Shown piece after piece: positions 33,513-42,082 of a stretch of 45,285 nucleotides of DNA; positions within the stretch are counted from its first letter, which is position 1, and each line of letters begins with the position of its first letter. Below the pieces are notes generated by a model. It had not been told where the DNA came from, did no database searches, and saw only the letters and a list, made by a program, of their open reading frames with translations. Both the position numbers and the translations under genes were made by a program. This stretch comes from Verrucomicrobia bacterium 12-59-8 (lineage in GTDB: Bacteria > Verrucomicrobiota > Verrucomicrobiae > Verrucomicrobiales > Verrucomicrobiaceae), in assembly GCA_002279765.1 (NCBI GenBank), contig NCCR01000011.1, forward strand, positions 1 to 45,285, written 5' to 3'.

Positions 33513-34772
33513 TTACAAGTCAGCCGCGCCGGATGCCATGTTGTAGATGAAGAAGTGCGTGGACAGGTGGTCGACTTCGAGACCACACTCCCCAATGAAC
33601 CCTTCTTTCACCCCATCCATACCGGGCTCTTCCAGCTCGTCCTCGAAATGGATATCCGAACCGTCGAGGTAACGGTACTTGATATTCTCCATGTCGAGAA
33701 CAAAGGCCGCAGCACCCAGCGAGTAGTACGCCGTGGCTGCAGTCGTGCCGGAAGGCATCTGATTGAACAGCGGGTGAGACCAGAAGGTCAGGTCGCCGAA
33801 CGGGCAGGTGAATTTCGTCACCTTCATCCCATACTCTTTCTCGTTCAGATAGATCTGATACGAGGTGTTCTTCCGAACACAAGTCTGGATCGCTGCGAGC
33901 GCTTGGTTCCCGCCCATCATGATCTTTTCCGAGGAACCCTCGGCGAAGATGGACTGCATGATGGAGTCCCACTGCGTCATCTTCAGCGTCGCGTTGGTCA
34001 CTGCGATTTTATTCGCAGCGGCGAGCTGGTGATAGATACCAGCCGTGTACCGGATGGGCTTGCCGTTCTTGGAGCCAGTGGCGAGGCGGCCGAAGAGGAA
34101 AGCCCTCTCCATATCCATGCCCATGACTTCCATGGTCTCCCGCTTGGCTTCATCATACGCCTTCGGATTGGTCCGAAGCTTCGTCTTCATCGCCGTGCGG
34201 GTGAGCTCGAAGGTGTTGCGGAAGATCTGAGTGTAGTTGTACTGGTCACTCGGGTTCCAAGAAACACCGGTCGGCGCGAGGGAGCCTTCCTCGTAGGCGT
34301 TACCGATACAGACGATGTACGGGTTGATGCCTGCGCCGGCGTAGGCGAGGGTAGCAGGGGTCGATCCAGCAACACCGCGAACGACAGTGAGGGAGGTATC
34401 GGCCGTGGGGTCTTGATGGACTTGCATGAGTTCGCAAGCCGCACCGGACTGCAGGCCATTCTCCACCATGAAGATGTCGCCGGCTTTGTAGGAAAGCGCA
34501 CCGGAGACAATCGTGAGGGTCTGGACGGTACCAGCCGCAGGTGCGGTCAGGTTGGCGCCGAGGGCCACACGACGGGACTGAACACCCTTTTCCCACCAGT
34601 GGAAGACCGAGTCGTTTGTCGACTCTTCCTTCATGGCGGCGGTGAGAGCGGTTAGAGGAGCCTTCGCAGCCTTAGCCGAGACCGGCATCAGGCGAAGGAG
34701 GGTTTCGCGCCAGTTCTCTGGACGCTCGTTCGTCGCGAAGTTTGAACTATCGCGGAGGCCTTGAATGGCCAT
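33513..34772 (-). CDS. major capsid protein (SU10/DUF5309-like)
   Basis: 419-aa HK97-fold capsid protein. It shows the pattern of the DUF5309/SU10 major capsid group: an N-terminal arm, a beta-rich segment (100-170), a long helix with A-Y-D-E-A-K-R-E-T-M-E-V-M-G-M-D-M-E-R-A-F-L-F-G near the spine, and C-terminal strands with L-D-M-E-N-I-K-Y-R-Y-L and G-E-C-G-L-E-V. It directly follows the scaffold gene. AGGA with a 9-nt spacer precedes the ATG. Confidence 0.85.
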   Translation of the reverse strand: MAIQGLRDSSNFATNERPENWRETLLRLMPVSAKAAKAPLTALTAAMKEESTNDSVFHWWEKGVQSRRVALGANLTAPAAGTVQTLTIVSGALSYKAGDIFMVENGLQSGAACELMQVHQDPTADTSLTVVRGVAGSTPATLAYAGAGINPYIVCIGNAYEEGSLAPTGVSWNPSDQYNYTQIFRNTFELTRTAMKTKLRTNPKAYDEAKRETMEVMGMDMERAFLFGRLATGSKNGKPIRYTAGIYHQLAAANKIAVTNATLKMTQWDSIMQSIFAEGSSEKIMMGGNQALAAIQTCVRKNTSYQIYLNEKEYGMKVTKFTCPFGDLTFWSHPLFNQMPSGTTAATAYYSLGAAAFVLDMENIKYRYLDGSDIHFEDELEEPGMDGVKEGFIGECGLEVDHLSTHFFIYNMASGAADL

Positions 34773-34791
34773 TGGTTAGTCCTTTCTGTTA

Positions 34792-35673
34792 TTAGCCAAC
34801 ACGAATGCCTGCAGTGCGCAGGACAGCCGCCATTGAGTCTGCTTGGGTTGAGGTCCCTGGTTCAGGCTGGACAGGTCGGGCTCCATTGGAGCGCGAGACT
34901 GGTGCCGGTTTCGGGTTGGGGGCAGGAGCGGGGTTAACCACACCAGCCTTCGGATCGATGCCGAGGGACTTCAGCTTGGCGTTGAACGCCGCCTTGAAGG
35001 CTGGATCGAACCAGTTCGGTTGTTTACCTTGAGCGGTAAATTCCTTACCCACCTCAGTAACGATGTGACGAGCGACTAGGTTACCAGCCTCGCTTCCAAC
35101 CAGTACCGGGTAGCTCTGTGCGAACTCTTGCCGGAAGGTTTGGATTTGTTGAGCCTGGATCAGTCGTTCTTGCACCATGCCCTCAAATTGAGGCTGGTAC
35201 TGTTCAGTCACGTCTTCTTGGAATTGACGATAAATCATTCCAGCAAGCGCGTTGGCGAAAAGCGTCTGGCCCCGAATGCGTTCTGCCGGGTCCTCACTGT
35301 TCATCAACTGAGCCATGGCGGTCGGAATTTGCTCGGGCGTGACCCACACACGAGGTTGTTCCTGAGTGGGCTCCGGCGCGGGAGCGGGAGTATTGGCCCG
35401 CCCTGTCATCGCTTGAGCCGCCTGCGTCAATGCCGCAGTTGCCTTGGCTAGTTCACTTGCATCAACCCCTGAGTTTGGCGGCGAGGTAGGAGCAGTTTCG
35501 ACAACTGGTTCCGAGGCATTCTGCTCCGGCTCGTTATCGTCATCTACCTCGTCGTTTGGCATAGACCCGCCACCGGGGTTGAAGAGTTTGGCGAGCATAT
35601 CGAGTGAAGGAGGGGCCGAGCTAGGGACCTCTCCCGAATTGTTGTCTGGTTGGCCGTTAGCTGGGGTTGTCAT
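34792..35673 (-). CDS. scaffolding protein
   Basis: 293-aa, Pro/Gln/Ala/Glu-rich protein between portal and capsid genes, the usual place for the scaffold. The first 120 residues are disordered and acidic (D-E-V-D-D-D-N-E-P-E), the middle (130-230) is helical and Gln-rich, and the end is Pro-rich with basic residues before the final helix, as in scaffold-capsid contacts. No protease is seen, so the scaffold is probably released whole. Starts in an ATGA overlap. Confidence 0.78.
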   Translation of the reverse strand: MTTPANGQPDNNSGEVPSSAPPSLDMLAKLFNPGGGSMPNDEVDDDNEPEQNASEPVVETAPTSPPNSGVDASELAKATAALTQAAQAMTGRANTPAPAPEPTQEQPRVWVTPEQIPTAMAQLMNSEDPAERIRGQTLFANALAGMIYRQFQEDVTEQYQPQFEGMVQERLIQAQQIQTFRQEFAQSYPVLVGSEAGNLVARHIVTEVGKEFTAQGKQPNWFDPAFKAAFNAKLKSLGIDPKAGVVNPAPAPNPKPAPVSRSNGARPVQPEPGTSTQADSMAAVLRTAGIRVG

Positions 35674-35927
35674 TCGTCAGTCTCCGTTTCGTTCAGTTTG
35701 TCCAAAATGGTGCCCATGAGGTTCTGCAGGGCCTGGGCTTCCCCCTGCAGTTTGGAACCTTCTGCGACACCACTCGGAGTACCAAGTGGGACATTTACCC
35801 ACCGGACGGCCAAGTCATCCTGATAGTCGCACAACTCCAACAAGGCGTCAACTACTTTTTCCGGCCGATCCCTTACCAATCGGAGCAATTCATCACGGCC
35901 CATACGGACCTCATTCACAGTTGACAT
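35670..35927 (-). CDS. small protein between portal and scaffold (85 aa)
   Basis: Charged helical protein, with a Gln/Glu-rich C-terminal helix. GGAG precedes the ATG by about 9 nt. The position suggests a head assembly factor. Not recognised. Confidence 0.62.
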   Translation of the reverse strand: MSTVNEVRMGRDELLRLVRDRPEKVVDALLELCDYQDDLAVRWVNVPLGTPSGVAEGSKLQGEAQALQNLMGTILDKLNETETDE

Positions 35928-35930
35928 ATT

Positions 35931-37838
35931 TTACACTCCTGGAAGAGGGATGAGATTACCGGCTTGCATACCGTTAGTTGGGTCGAACCCGGGTGGGGCC
36001 ACTACTGGGGCAAGGCCTGCAGGCTGACCCGGGGCTCCATTAACAGGTGGATTTTTGAAGTTGGAAATGTTCCGGGCTCCCCCCAGTTCCGCAACCCACT
36101 CAAAGATTTTCACCACTGAGAACTGGGTACGAAGTTCCGGGTCTTTAGTGACACCGAGAAGGATTTCCTTCCAGATGTCAACCAGGGCTACCTTGTCGAG
36201 AGGCAGGGTGCCATCATGGATGGGGAAGTAGTAGTCCCCGACGAGGTGATCAGGCCCCATCATCATGACCTTATCCTCCCCGATGATCCGCATTTCCATC
36301 TCAGAGGAAAGGAACTGCTGGGTGTTCAGGCACATTTGCATCCCGAGCGGGGAGAACCCCTGGGCGCTATACAAGCGTGCCTGTGCGGCGAGGCGGGATG
36401 CACCAGCTTCGCCGGAGGTCCTTACCTCGGTGGCAGTCTTCCGGGACCCGGAGTCTTGGATGCCTCTCAGGTTGTCGTTGACGGATGACAGCATGTCACC
36501 CATTTTGATGACATTTTCGAGGTCGGAGATATGGCCCCGAGTGACATCGGTTTGTTGGAGCTGGAAGATCGCCGTGCGGATGTCCACTCCCATGGCGCTG
36601 CGCTTCAGGCGGATGAGTTTCCCGGGCTTCGGATTAGCCAAGTCCTTGCCCTCGATCAGCGCAGGGTTGTACACGATCATGTTATTTAGGAAGGACCTGA
36701 CGTTGTAAATGTGCGTGTTGAGGAACCAGCTCGCGGCATCTTGGATAGGAGCGAGATAGTCCGCCGTGGAAGGATGACCAAAACCGTAACCGACCGAGTG
36801 AGGCTCGACGGTGACAATAGGGTGCATACCGTGGTCGTACTCGAAGGGCTGGGCACGGATGATAATCTTCTTATTGATGACAGTGAAGATCCAAAGCTCC
36901 GGAGAGACTCCATCCCCCAGGGCACGCTTGGTCTTCGGGTCGATGATCTTGGAAGGGATGACCCAGCAAGTACACTCATCACGCTGGAGGAAGGACAGCC
37001 CGTTGGAGGTTTGGTTGTCCTTGGCCTGCCCGGGCATGGCTTCACCGCCGACGAGCATGGAACGGGCCGACACTCCAGTGGCACCTTCATTCTGCGGCAT
37101 ATGCCCGAACCCACCAAGGTTCTGGTAGCCATAGTCTCCCTTCTCGATCTGCAGCTCATGCATACCGATGAAGTCGCGCCAGAAGATGAACTCGGCCCGC
37201 CATGGGGCTTCAGACATGGGGACGCGCGGGTCAGGGAAGAAGCAGAACGGGTCGATGTTTTCGAGGTCATTCCCTTCGTAGGTGGTTTTCAGTTCCCGTT
37301 TGGAAACCCTCTCACCCATGCCACTCTGCGTCCAGGTAGTGCGCTTGCGCTTCTCCACTTCCCACACACACTTCATCGCCCCGACAGCGTAGGTCTCGGA
37401 GTCTTTGAAGAACTGCATAAAGCGCTTGATCATGTAGCGTGTGTCGGCTTGGTACTGCAGGACCGTCTCCATGTGGGGAGCGTTGGCTGCAGCTTGGCTG
37501 GAGTTGGAGGCTACATTGAACAGAGGCTTCCGACCGGTGAAGGTGTGGGTGAGGTAGGTCGCGATGGTAGCAATCGTGGCGTAGGAGTAAGGGATAGTGA
37601 TGGAAGTGATGACGGGAGGGGCTCCACTCTCATTCATTTCCTTCAGTTGTTTTTCATAGTTCGGCAGGTCGATGTAGGCCTGGATTTGTTTCTCCCGCGC
37701 ACGCCAGCGAGCATAGAAGCGGCTCATCTTGCGCTCAGACATTTTGAGCCTGGACATGAGGAAGTCCAGCATGGTCTCGTGGAGGCCATTCCCGGGTTTC
37801 AGTCTCTCGATTGGTTTCAAGTCTGCCCAAGCAGCCAT
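35931..37838 (-). CDS. portal protein
   Basis: 635-aa protein of the size of podovirus portals, in the terminase-portal-scaffold-capsid order. Visible portal-like parts: a charged N-terminal helix, T-S-I-T-I-P-Y-S-Y-A-T-I-A-T-I-A at about 78-93, W-E-V-E-K-R near residue 160, a long helical stretch with G-I-Q-D-S-G-S-R-K-T-A-T-E-V-R near 455, and a Pro-rich end. It forms the dodecameric DNA gate to which terminase and adaptor dock. Confidence 0.85.
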   Translation of the reverse strand: MAAWADLKPIERLKPGNGLHETMLDFLMSRLKMSERKMSRFYARWRAREKQIQAYIDLPNYEKQLKEMNESGAPPVITSITIPYSYATIATIATYLTHTFTGRKPLFNVASNSSQAAANAPHMETVLQYQADTRYMIKRFMQFFKDSETYAVGAMKCVWEVEKRKRTTWTQSGMGERVSKRELKTTYEGNDLENIDPFCFFPDPRVPMSEAPWRAEFIFWRDFIGMHELQIEKGDYGYQNLGGFGHMPQNEGATGVSARSMLVGGEAMPGQAKDNQTSNGLSFLQRDECTCWVIPSKIIDPKTKRALGDGVSPELWIFTVINKKIIIRAQPFEYDHGMHPIVTVEPHSVGYGFGHPSTADYLAPIQDAASWFLNTHIYNVRSFLNNMIVYNPALIEGKDLANPKPGKLIRLKRSAMGVDIRTAIFQLQQTDVTRGHISDLENVIKMGDMLSSVNDNLRGIQDSGSRKTATEVRTSGEAGASRLAAQARLYSAQGFSPLGMQMCLNTQQFLSSEMEMRIIGEDKVMMMGPDHLVGDYYFPIHDGTLPLDKVALVDIWKEILLGVTKDPELRTQFSVVKIFEWVAELGGARNISNFKNPPVNGAPGQPAGLAPVVAPPGFDPTNGMQAGNLIPLPGV

Positions 37839-37839
37839 G

Positions 37840-38163
37840 TTAGGTTATCCTTGTGAGTTTGTTTTGCTTGGAATATCCGGCAGCTACGGACTTTTTCACG
37901 AGATACCTGGTTTTGCCCTTTTGAATTTGGACATAGCCAGGGACAGAGAGGGCATCTTCCACTCCCTCAGGAATGCGATACGCCGCAGCGTTGTCTTTCT
38001 TGACATGCCCCACCCAACTGGTGGTGTTGCCCTTATTCGGCAAAGCCTGGGCAATCTTCTCCAGAGGTTCAAGGGAGGACTTCCCCAGTCCAGCCACACC
38101 AGAGGTCGTTGTTTTCTTCCCGGCACCTAAAGCACTCCGGACCATTTTACCTAGACTCGGCAT
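37840..38163 (-). CDS. protein with shared N-terminal M-P-S-L-G-K peptide (107 aa)
   Basis: Begins MPSLGKMVRSALGAGKK, a version of the peptide found on four other proteins of this region (38524, 41081, 42082 and 42999 starts). A Ser/Thr/Gly-rich linker and a small basic domain (Y-V-Q-I-Q-K-G-K-T-R-Y-L-V-K-K) follow. Start 38163 is preceded by GAAAGG; the longer reading from 38220 is rejected. It may be a small virion-packaged DNA-binding protein, which is inference. Confidence 0.65.
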   Translation of the reverse strand: MPSLGKMVRSALGAGKKTTTSGVAGLGKSSLEPLEKIAQALPNKGNTTSWVGHVKKDNAAAYRIPEGVEDALSVPGYVQIQKGKTRYLVKKSVAAGYSKQNKLTRIT

Positions 38164-38164
38164 T

Positions 38165-38524
38165 TTATTTACCTTTCTTGGCCTTCCATTGAGACCGGAG
38201 TTTGTACAACTGAGAAGCACTTATCCCAGTGCGTTTGAGAATTTGTTCCGTGGATAGGCCTTCTTCGAGCAGGGGCACGACTTTACTGCGCGTGGTGTCC
38301 GGCCGGCCGCGCTTGCCGTAAGGGAGATCAATCCCCTGCTTGCGGTAGAAGGACTTGGTTTTAGCCACACTCACATCATGCATGTCCAAGTCATCAGCGA
38401 TTTCAGCCGTGGACTTATTCGGATGATCCAAGACATATTGTTTCAGGGACTTCCCTGACCTATTCCATTTCTTCACGTCACCGGGGGCTAGGGCCGCCCG
38501 CACAATTTTCGATCCCAAGCTCAT
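38165..38524 (-). CDS. double helix-turn-helix protein with AT-hook-like motif (119 aa)
   Basis: Starts MSLGSKIVRAAL (shared N-terminal peptide). Residues 35-63 form one helix-turn-helix (S-T-A-E-I-A-D-D-L), residues 71-76 (K-R-G-R-P-D) resemble an AT-hook, and 84-113 form a second helix-turn-helix (S-T-E-Q-I-L-K-R-T-G-I-S). It clearly binds DNA. Since the gene at 43343 is a better small terminase, this one may be an injected regulator or a packaging co-factor. It overlaps the large terminase by ATGA. Confidence 0.68.
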   Translation of the reverse strand: MSLGSKIVRAALAPGDVKKWNRSGKSLKQYVLDHPNKSTAEIADDLDMHDVSVAKTKSFYRKQGIDLPYGKRGRPDTTRSKVVPLLEEGLSTEQILKRTGISASQLYKLRSQWKAKKGK

Positions 38525-40206
38525 GGCGCGTACCTAAAGTCCCCGACTTGATCTTCGATGGGAGCCCCGTCCTCGGGGAAAGTATCCGGGTCGTCAAGGG
38601 CGAGTCCGGCGAACTTGTCGAGGAGAGTCACAGCCATTGCGATAACGTCTGGAATGTCGGCCTTGGTGTTAGGCCAGTCTTGCAGGGCAGTTTCGTAGTC
38701 AGCGAAGGTTTTCTGGTGGGTGATGTAGCCGGAAGCGTAGCGGGGCTGAAGTACACCCTCGATGCGCTTGTGCTTGGCCTCATCGGTTTGGTGGAGAATG
38801 CCAGTGATTTCGAAGTAGGCCTTGGTCCCAAACTGTTTAGCCTTGCGGAACATTTCCTCTTGCATGAGGTGGATCAAGGCTTGCTGGTAGCCAATGCTTT
38901 CAATACCGTGGTCCGTGCAGTCCCACTGGAAGTGAAGTTCGAAGTACTTGTCGATTTGTTCGCGGGGACTCATCCCCACCTTACCCCAGGCTTCCAGGAC
39001 ATGCAAGGTCCCCTGTGCCGTCATCCCGACCACGCCGAATGCGCAGAGGGAGGCCCCCTTTTTCTTGCTAATCGCAGGGTCCATGGCGAGACTCACCGCG
39101 ACGAATTCCTTCCTCTCCCTCACCACAGTCCGGATCATGTCAGGGCGGAATTTCTTATCCTCATCCGCAACCATCTTCGACATGACTTCGCGGTAGAAGA
39201 CTCCGAGTTCCCCTCGGGAAGCATAGCTGGTCTTCAGTTCCTCGATCTTATCAAGATCCATGGCTTCCGCCCAAAGTGGAGCCCCCTCTTGATCGAGGGC
39301 CCCGAACTCAACCACAAGCCACTTCGGGTCTTTTTTGAGTTCCTGGATCAGGGCCTCGTAGTGGAGGATGGTACCGAGTCCGAAGAACTTGGTCCGTCCG
39401 ATGAGTTTCCCTGAGCGCTCAAGGGCCCCCATGAACCAGCGTTTACACTTCTTTCGCTGATCAACTGTCGCGACGGACTCTTCATCTTCAAGGTCGTCGA
39501 AGAGGATTTTTCCGGGACGAGTGGAAGCGCGATTGAGGCCACGAACCTGTCCGCCTCTTCCACGGGAGATAAGATACATGCCGTTAAGCGTTTCAAACTC
39601 CTCATCAGTCCATTTCTGAGGGTCTTGCCTTTCCGGGGCTTGCTTGCCATAAATCTCGATGATGCGTTCATTGAACTCTAGCTCCATGCGAATGTCATTA
39701 ACCTGTGCCGCCGCGTGCGGGCCGGTTTCAGAGACGTACAGTTGAACCTTGGCCTCGGGCTCCTGGTAAAGGATGTCGAGAATGATATCGGCTTTGAACA
39801 GAGTGGTTTTGGAGAAGCCCCGAGGCAGCACCGCCACGGTCTTATCACTCACCATGATGTTTACTTGGACGGGGGTTTCTCCCTCCCAAACCACGTTGAA
39901 AAGTTTGTGCCCGCCAAAGACAAAATGGCTCTCAATCTTGCGCAGGTCTTCAACAGTCCATTCCGCATCAGGGTCATCCCGCCAGTCCTCCGGGCCGAAG
40001 TTGAGTAGGAAGTCACTTTGTTCCCGGATGAGAGCGAGGATACCACGGTGTACCCAGGGCATTTTGCGTGGGAACCAGTGGGGGAGGAGTTCGCGAAGGG
40101 CCAGCACCGGGTCTTGGATAAAGGCAGTGAGGATTTCTTCCTTCTCATCAGGAGAAAGTCCCTGAGCCTTCGGACCCTTCATGTGCAGGGGGATAGCAAG
40201 TTCCAT
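38521..40206 (-). CDS. terminase large subunit
   Basis: Packaging motor and nuclease, 561 aa. Walker A L-P-R-G-F-S-K-T-T at 127-135 (K133), Walker B I-L-F-D-D-L-E-D at 234-241, the coupling segment F-G-L-G-T-I near 275-280, and the nuclease domain starting at A-M-D-P-A (D376). The arginine-bearing P-loop form is common in podovirus terminases. Overlaps on both sides tie it to the neighbouring genes. Confidence 0.9.
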   Translation of the reverse strand: MELAIPLHMKGPKAQGLSPDEKEEILTAFIQDPVLALRELLPHWFPRKMPWVHRGILALIREQSDFLLNFGPEDWRDDPDAEWTVEDLRKIESHFVFGGHKLFNVVWEGETPVQVNIMVSDKTVAVLPRGFSKTTLFKADIILDILYQEPEAKVQLYVSETGPHAAAQVNDIRMELEFNERIIEIYGKQAPERQDPQKWTDEEFETLNGMYLISRGRGGQVRGLNRASTRPGKILFDDLEDEESVATVDQRKKCKRWFMGALERSGKLIGRTKFFGLGTILHYEALIQELKKDPKWLVVEFGALDQEGAPLWAEAMDLDKIEELKTSYASRGELGVFYREVMSKMVADEDKKFRPDMIRTVVRERKEFVAVSLAMDPAISKKKGASLCAFGVVGMTAQGTLHVLEAWGKVGMSPREQIDKYFELHFQWDCTDHGIESIGYQQALIHLMQEEMFRKAKQFGTKAYFEITGILHQTDEAKHKRIEGVLQPRYASGYITHQKTFADYETALQDWPNTKADIPDVIAMAVTLLDKFAGLALDDPDTFPEDGAPIEDQVGDFRYAP

Positions 40207-40415
40207 TATCTCATCTTCCCTTGCAGCTTCGGCATAGCCATAAGTTGAAGGATTTGCTGCGCGTTGAGGGCCGGACCTCCCGCACCCTGTCCCTTCGGCG
40301 GGATGAGTCCAGGCACAGTTGACCGGGCCATGGGAGCCATAGGCTGAGCCATAGCACCGGGCCCTGTCAGCGCCAGCATCATCATATCCGGGGTAAGTGC
40401 GGGAGGTGTGGGCAC
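40206..40415 (-). CDS. Met/Pro-rich small protein (69 aa)
   Basis: Rich in Met, Pro, Ala and Gln with no globular pattern. It shares start/stop bases with both neighbours and lies directly upstream of the large terminase. Function unknown; perhaps a virion or packaging accessory peptide. Confidence 0.58.
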   Translation of the reverse strand: MPTPPALTPDMMMLALTGPGAMAQPMAPMARSTVPGLIPPKGQGAGGPALNAQQILQLMAMPKLQGKMR

Positions 40416-40756
40416 TACTCGATGTCCTCGCCTTTATACTCGGGGTCGAGGATTTCCTTGAGTTGCCCGATGATGGAAGGGGTGAAGATCTTATTCACGC
40501 GAGTGAGAATGATGTCAGTCTCCTTCGCATTGAAGGTGCAGCCTTCTTTCTGCGCACGTTCTGCGAGCTTGTACCAAAGCCACTTGGTCTTATACGGGGC
40601 TTGATCATCCCCTTGCAGCGGTTGGTCGAAGGCGAAGGAGATCACCCGGGCAGGGGTGACTGGTTCCGGCGGCTTGTCGGAAGTGAAAGCCTTAACCATA
40701 TCCTCGCCTTTGAAGTCCTTCAGGGCTTCATGGGGATTGAAGGGTGTGCTGGGCAT
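40415..40756 (-). CDS. hypothetical packaging-region protein (113 aa)
   Basis: Basic and helical in the second half (K-T-K-W-L-W-Y-K-L-A-E-R-A then D-I-I-L-T-R-V-N-K-I-F), acidic at the end. The start at 40756 follows AAAGGA just after the previous stop, with a long spacer. A longer reading from 40831 overlaps the upstream gene by 56 nt and has its AAGG directly against the ATG. Unrecognised. Confidence 0.58.
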   Translation of the reverse strand: MPSTPFNPHEALKDFKGEDMVKAFTSDKPPEPVTPARVISFAFDQPLQGDDQAPYKTKWLWYKLAERAQKEGCTFNAKETDIILTRVNKIFTPSIIGQLKEILDPEYKGEDIE

Positions 40757-40775
40757 GAGTGGGGGGTATCCTTTG

Positions 40776-41081
40776 TTAGCAGCAGGAGGGAGAGGCGGTG
40801 TCTTTCTTCGGGTCTGCTTCTCGTTTGGCATCCTTAATCATCCAGCCGAGGTCATACCCGTCTATTCTCGGGGACAAGCGCTCTTCGAGTTTCTCGATGA
40901 ACTTCGTCCGGGCCTTGCCGGTGAGGGCGTCGGCCTCTTCCAGATGGTCCTTGAACGCTTGCAGCTTCTGCGCCATGCCCGATGCGAGGAGGAGTTCGTC
41001 ATCCGACATGGCGCGAAGTTGCTTGATTTTGTCAGACCCGGCCAAGGAGGCTTTGATCTGTTCTTGACCGAGTGATGGCAT
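40776..41081 (-). CDS. helical protein with shared N-terminal peptide (101 aa)
   Basis: Begins MPSLGQEQIKASLAG, the weakest member of the shared N-terminal set. The remainder is helical and coiled-coil-like with many Lys and Glu and ends in two cysteines. No family recognised. Lies two nt from its upstream neighbour's end. Confidence 0.6.
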   Translation of the reverse strand: MPSLGQEQIKASLAGSDKIKQLRAMSDDELLLASGMAQKLQAFKDHLEEADALTGKARTKFIEKLEERLSPRIDGYDLGWMIKDAKREADPKKDTASPSCC

Positions 41082-41082
41082 G

Positions 41083-41283
41083 TTACGCAGGCTCCGAAGG
41101 GGGTGTACCTTTCAGTTCAATCACTTGGATCGAACTGCGGTCAGTGATGATGCAGGTTTTGAATTGCCCAGGAAGAACCTGGGACTCCGAGACCTGATAG
41201 TACTGCCCTTGGTCATTGCGACCTTGGACTTCGACCTTGATGGCCGCAGGGCCTTCGTTGAGGACTTTGACCTGGGTTGTCAT
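41083..41283 (-). CDS. small beta-rich protein (66 aa)
   Basis: Alternating hydrophobic and polar residues over residues 3-55 suggest a small beta sandwich; the tail is Pro/Ser-rich. Short gaps connect it to both neighbours. It could be a head decoration or assembly protein. Not recognised. Confidence 0.58.
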   Translation of the reverse strand: MTTQVKVLNEGPAAIKVEVQGRNDQGQYYQVSESQVLPGQFKTCIITDRSSIQVIELKGTPPSEPA

Positions 41284-41284
41284 G

Positions 41285-41623
41285 TTAGGTCACCGGGGTG
41301 ACGGCTGGGTCGGTCGCCGGAGTCGGCGCCGGGTCCGCAGGCTTCACTGGCACGGTCGGCTCAGGGTAGTCCCCCGCGATGATTGCGAAGGCTTCGTCGC
41401 AGCCCTTGACCGCAGCAGCCCTGATGTCGATGATCTTGGCGAAGGCACCTTTGGCCTCGGCGTCATCCACGGTGAGTTCGGTCATGTGAGTGACAAGGAG
41501 CCGGGCAGACTCGGCCGCTTTCGCAGTGTATTGTGACTTGGTGTCGGAAAAGACCTGAGCTTGAGCTTTCAACGCAACCGGATACTGATCCGGGTTCTTC
41601 AGCACTTGTTCAATGGTAGGCAT
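41285..41623 (-). CDS. helical protein with Pro-rich tail (112 aa)
   Basis: Residues 1-85 are helical and Ala-rich; residues 88-112 are a Pro/Thr/Val-rich repeat tail (P-V-K-P-A-D-P-A-P-T-P). The tail is probably extended and surface-exposed. Lies between the ADP-ribosyltransferase-like gene and a small beta protein. Role unknown. Confidence 0.6.
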   Translation of the reverse strand: MPTIEQVLKNPDQYPVALKAQAQVFSDTKSQYTAKAAESARLLVTHMTELTVDDAEAKGAFAKIIDIRAAAVKGCDEAFAIIAGDYPEPTVPVKPADPAPTPATDPAVTPVT

Positions 41624-41635
41624 GTCGGGGGTTCC

Positions 41636-42082
41636 TTATTGCTTGGGTGACAATGTGCGGTAGACAGTTGACGGTCCCACATTGTCCATGTAGTCTAGAC
41701 CGTCAATCAAGTTACGGAACTCCACGGAGTTGAAGCCCAGTTGTTCCGCGGCTTCTGCGATGTCATCGGAGCTATACCGGGCGAGGGACTTATTCTCAGG
41801 GAGTCCAGAGTATTTGTTCTTTTCTAGGTACCGGCGAATTTTCTTATTCTTGATGGCACTTACCGGGATGTCAGTGTGGTTGACCCCACCAGCGTCGAGG
41901 GAGAAGGACCGGCCGAGCGGGACCTGAGTGGGAGTGACATCTCCGTAAGTCGCAGCGGTGGCAGGGTCAGTCGTGTGCCAGGAGGAGGCATTCCCTCGAG
42001 TGCCCTGCATGGCAGGCACGGTGGCACCCACTGGGGGCTTCTTCCCCATCAGTCCACGGAGGAGGTTCCGCCCCAGGCTCAT
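41636..42082 (-). CDS. ADP-ribosyltransferase-like protein, shorter paralogue (148 aa)
   Basis: Begins MSLGRNLLRGLMGKK, close to the start of its upstream neighbour. It shares with it a C-terminal pattern: S-S-D-D-I-A-E-A-A-E-Q-L-G-F-N-S-V-E-F-R-N at 104-124, then a V-Y-R-T-L-S-P end, as in phage polyvalent ADP-ribosyltransferase domains. S-W-H-T-T-D-P-A-T-A-A-T-Y at 34-46 looks like the substrate-loop part. The first catalytic segment is missing or very short, so it may be inactive. ATGA overlap couples it to the longer gene. Confidence 0.6.
   Translation of the reverse strand: MSLGRNLLRGLMGKKPPVGATVPAMQGTRGNASSWHTTDPATAATYGDVTPTQVPLGRSFSLDAGGVNHTDIPVSAIKNKKIRRYLEKNKYSGLPENKSLARYSSDDIAEAAEQLGFNSVEFRNLIDGLDYMDNVGPSTVYRTLSPKQ

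Noticed and set aside
35779..35809. AAGTGGGACA...CCCACC resembling the three-copy palindrome
   Set aside because: Lies inside a coding gene and lacks the TGGA...ATCCAC core.
36711..37856. Long + strand open frame opposite the portal gene (similar ones at 18926-19894, 21214-22602, 33504-34655 and 38548-39414)
   Set aside because: They lie opposite strongly supported - strand genes, lack ribosome sites and have His/Arg/Pro-rich composition expected of shadow frames in GC-rich DNA.
38165..38524. Double helix-turn-helix protein as the small terminase
   Set aside because: The gene at 43343-43999 has the fuller small-terminase signature (G-Y-D-P-S-Y-I-S then D-P-A-F) and stands first in the operon.
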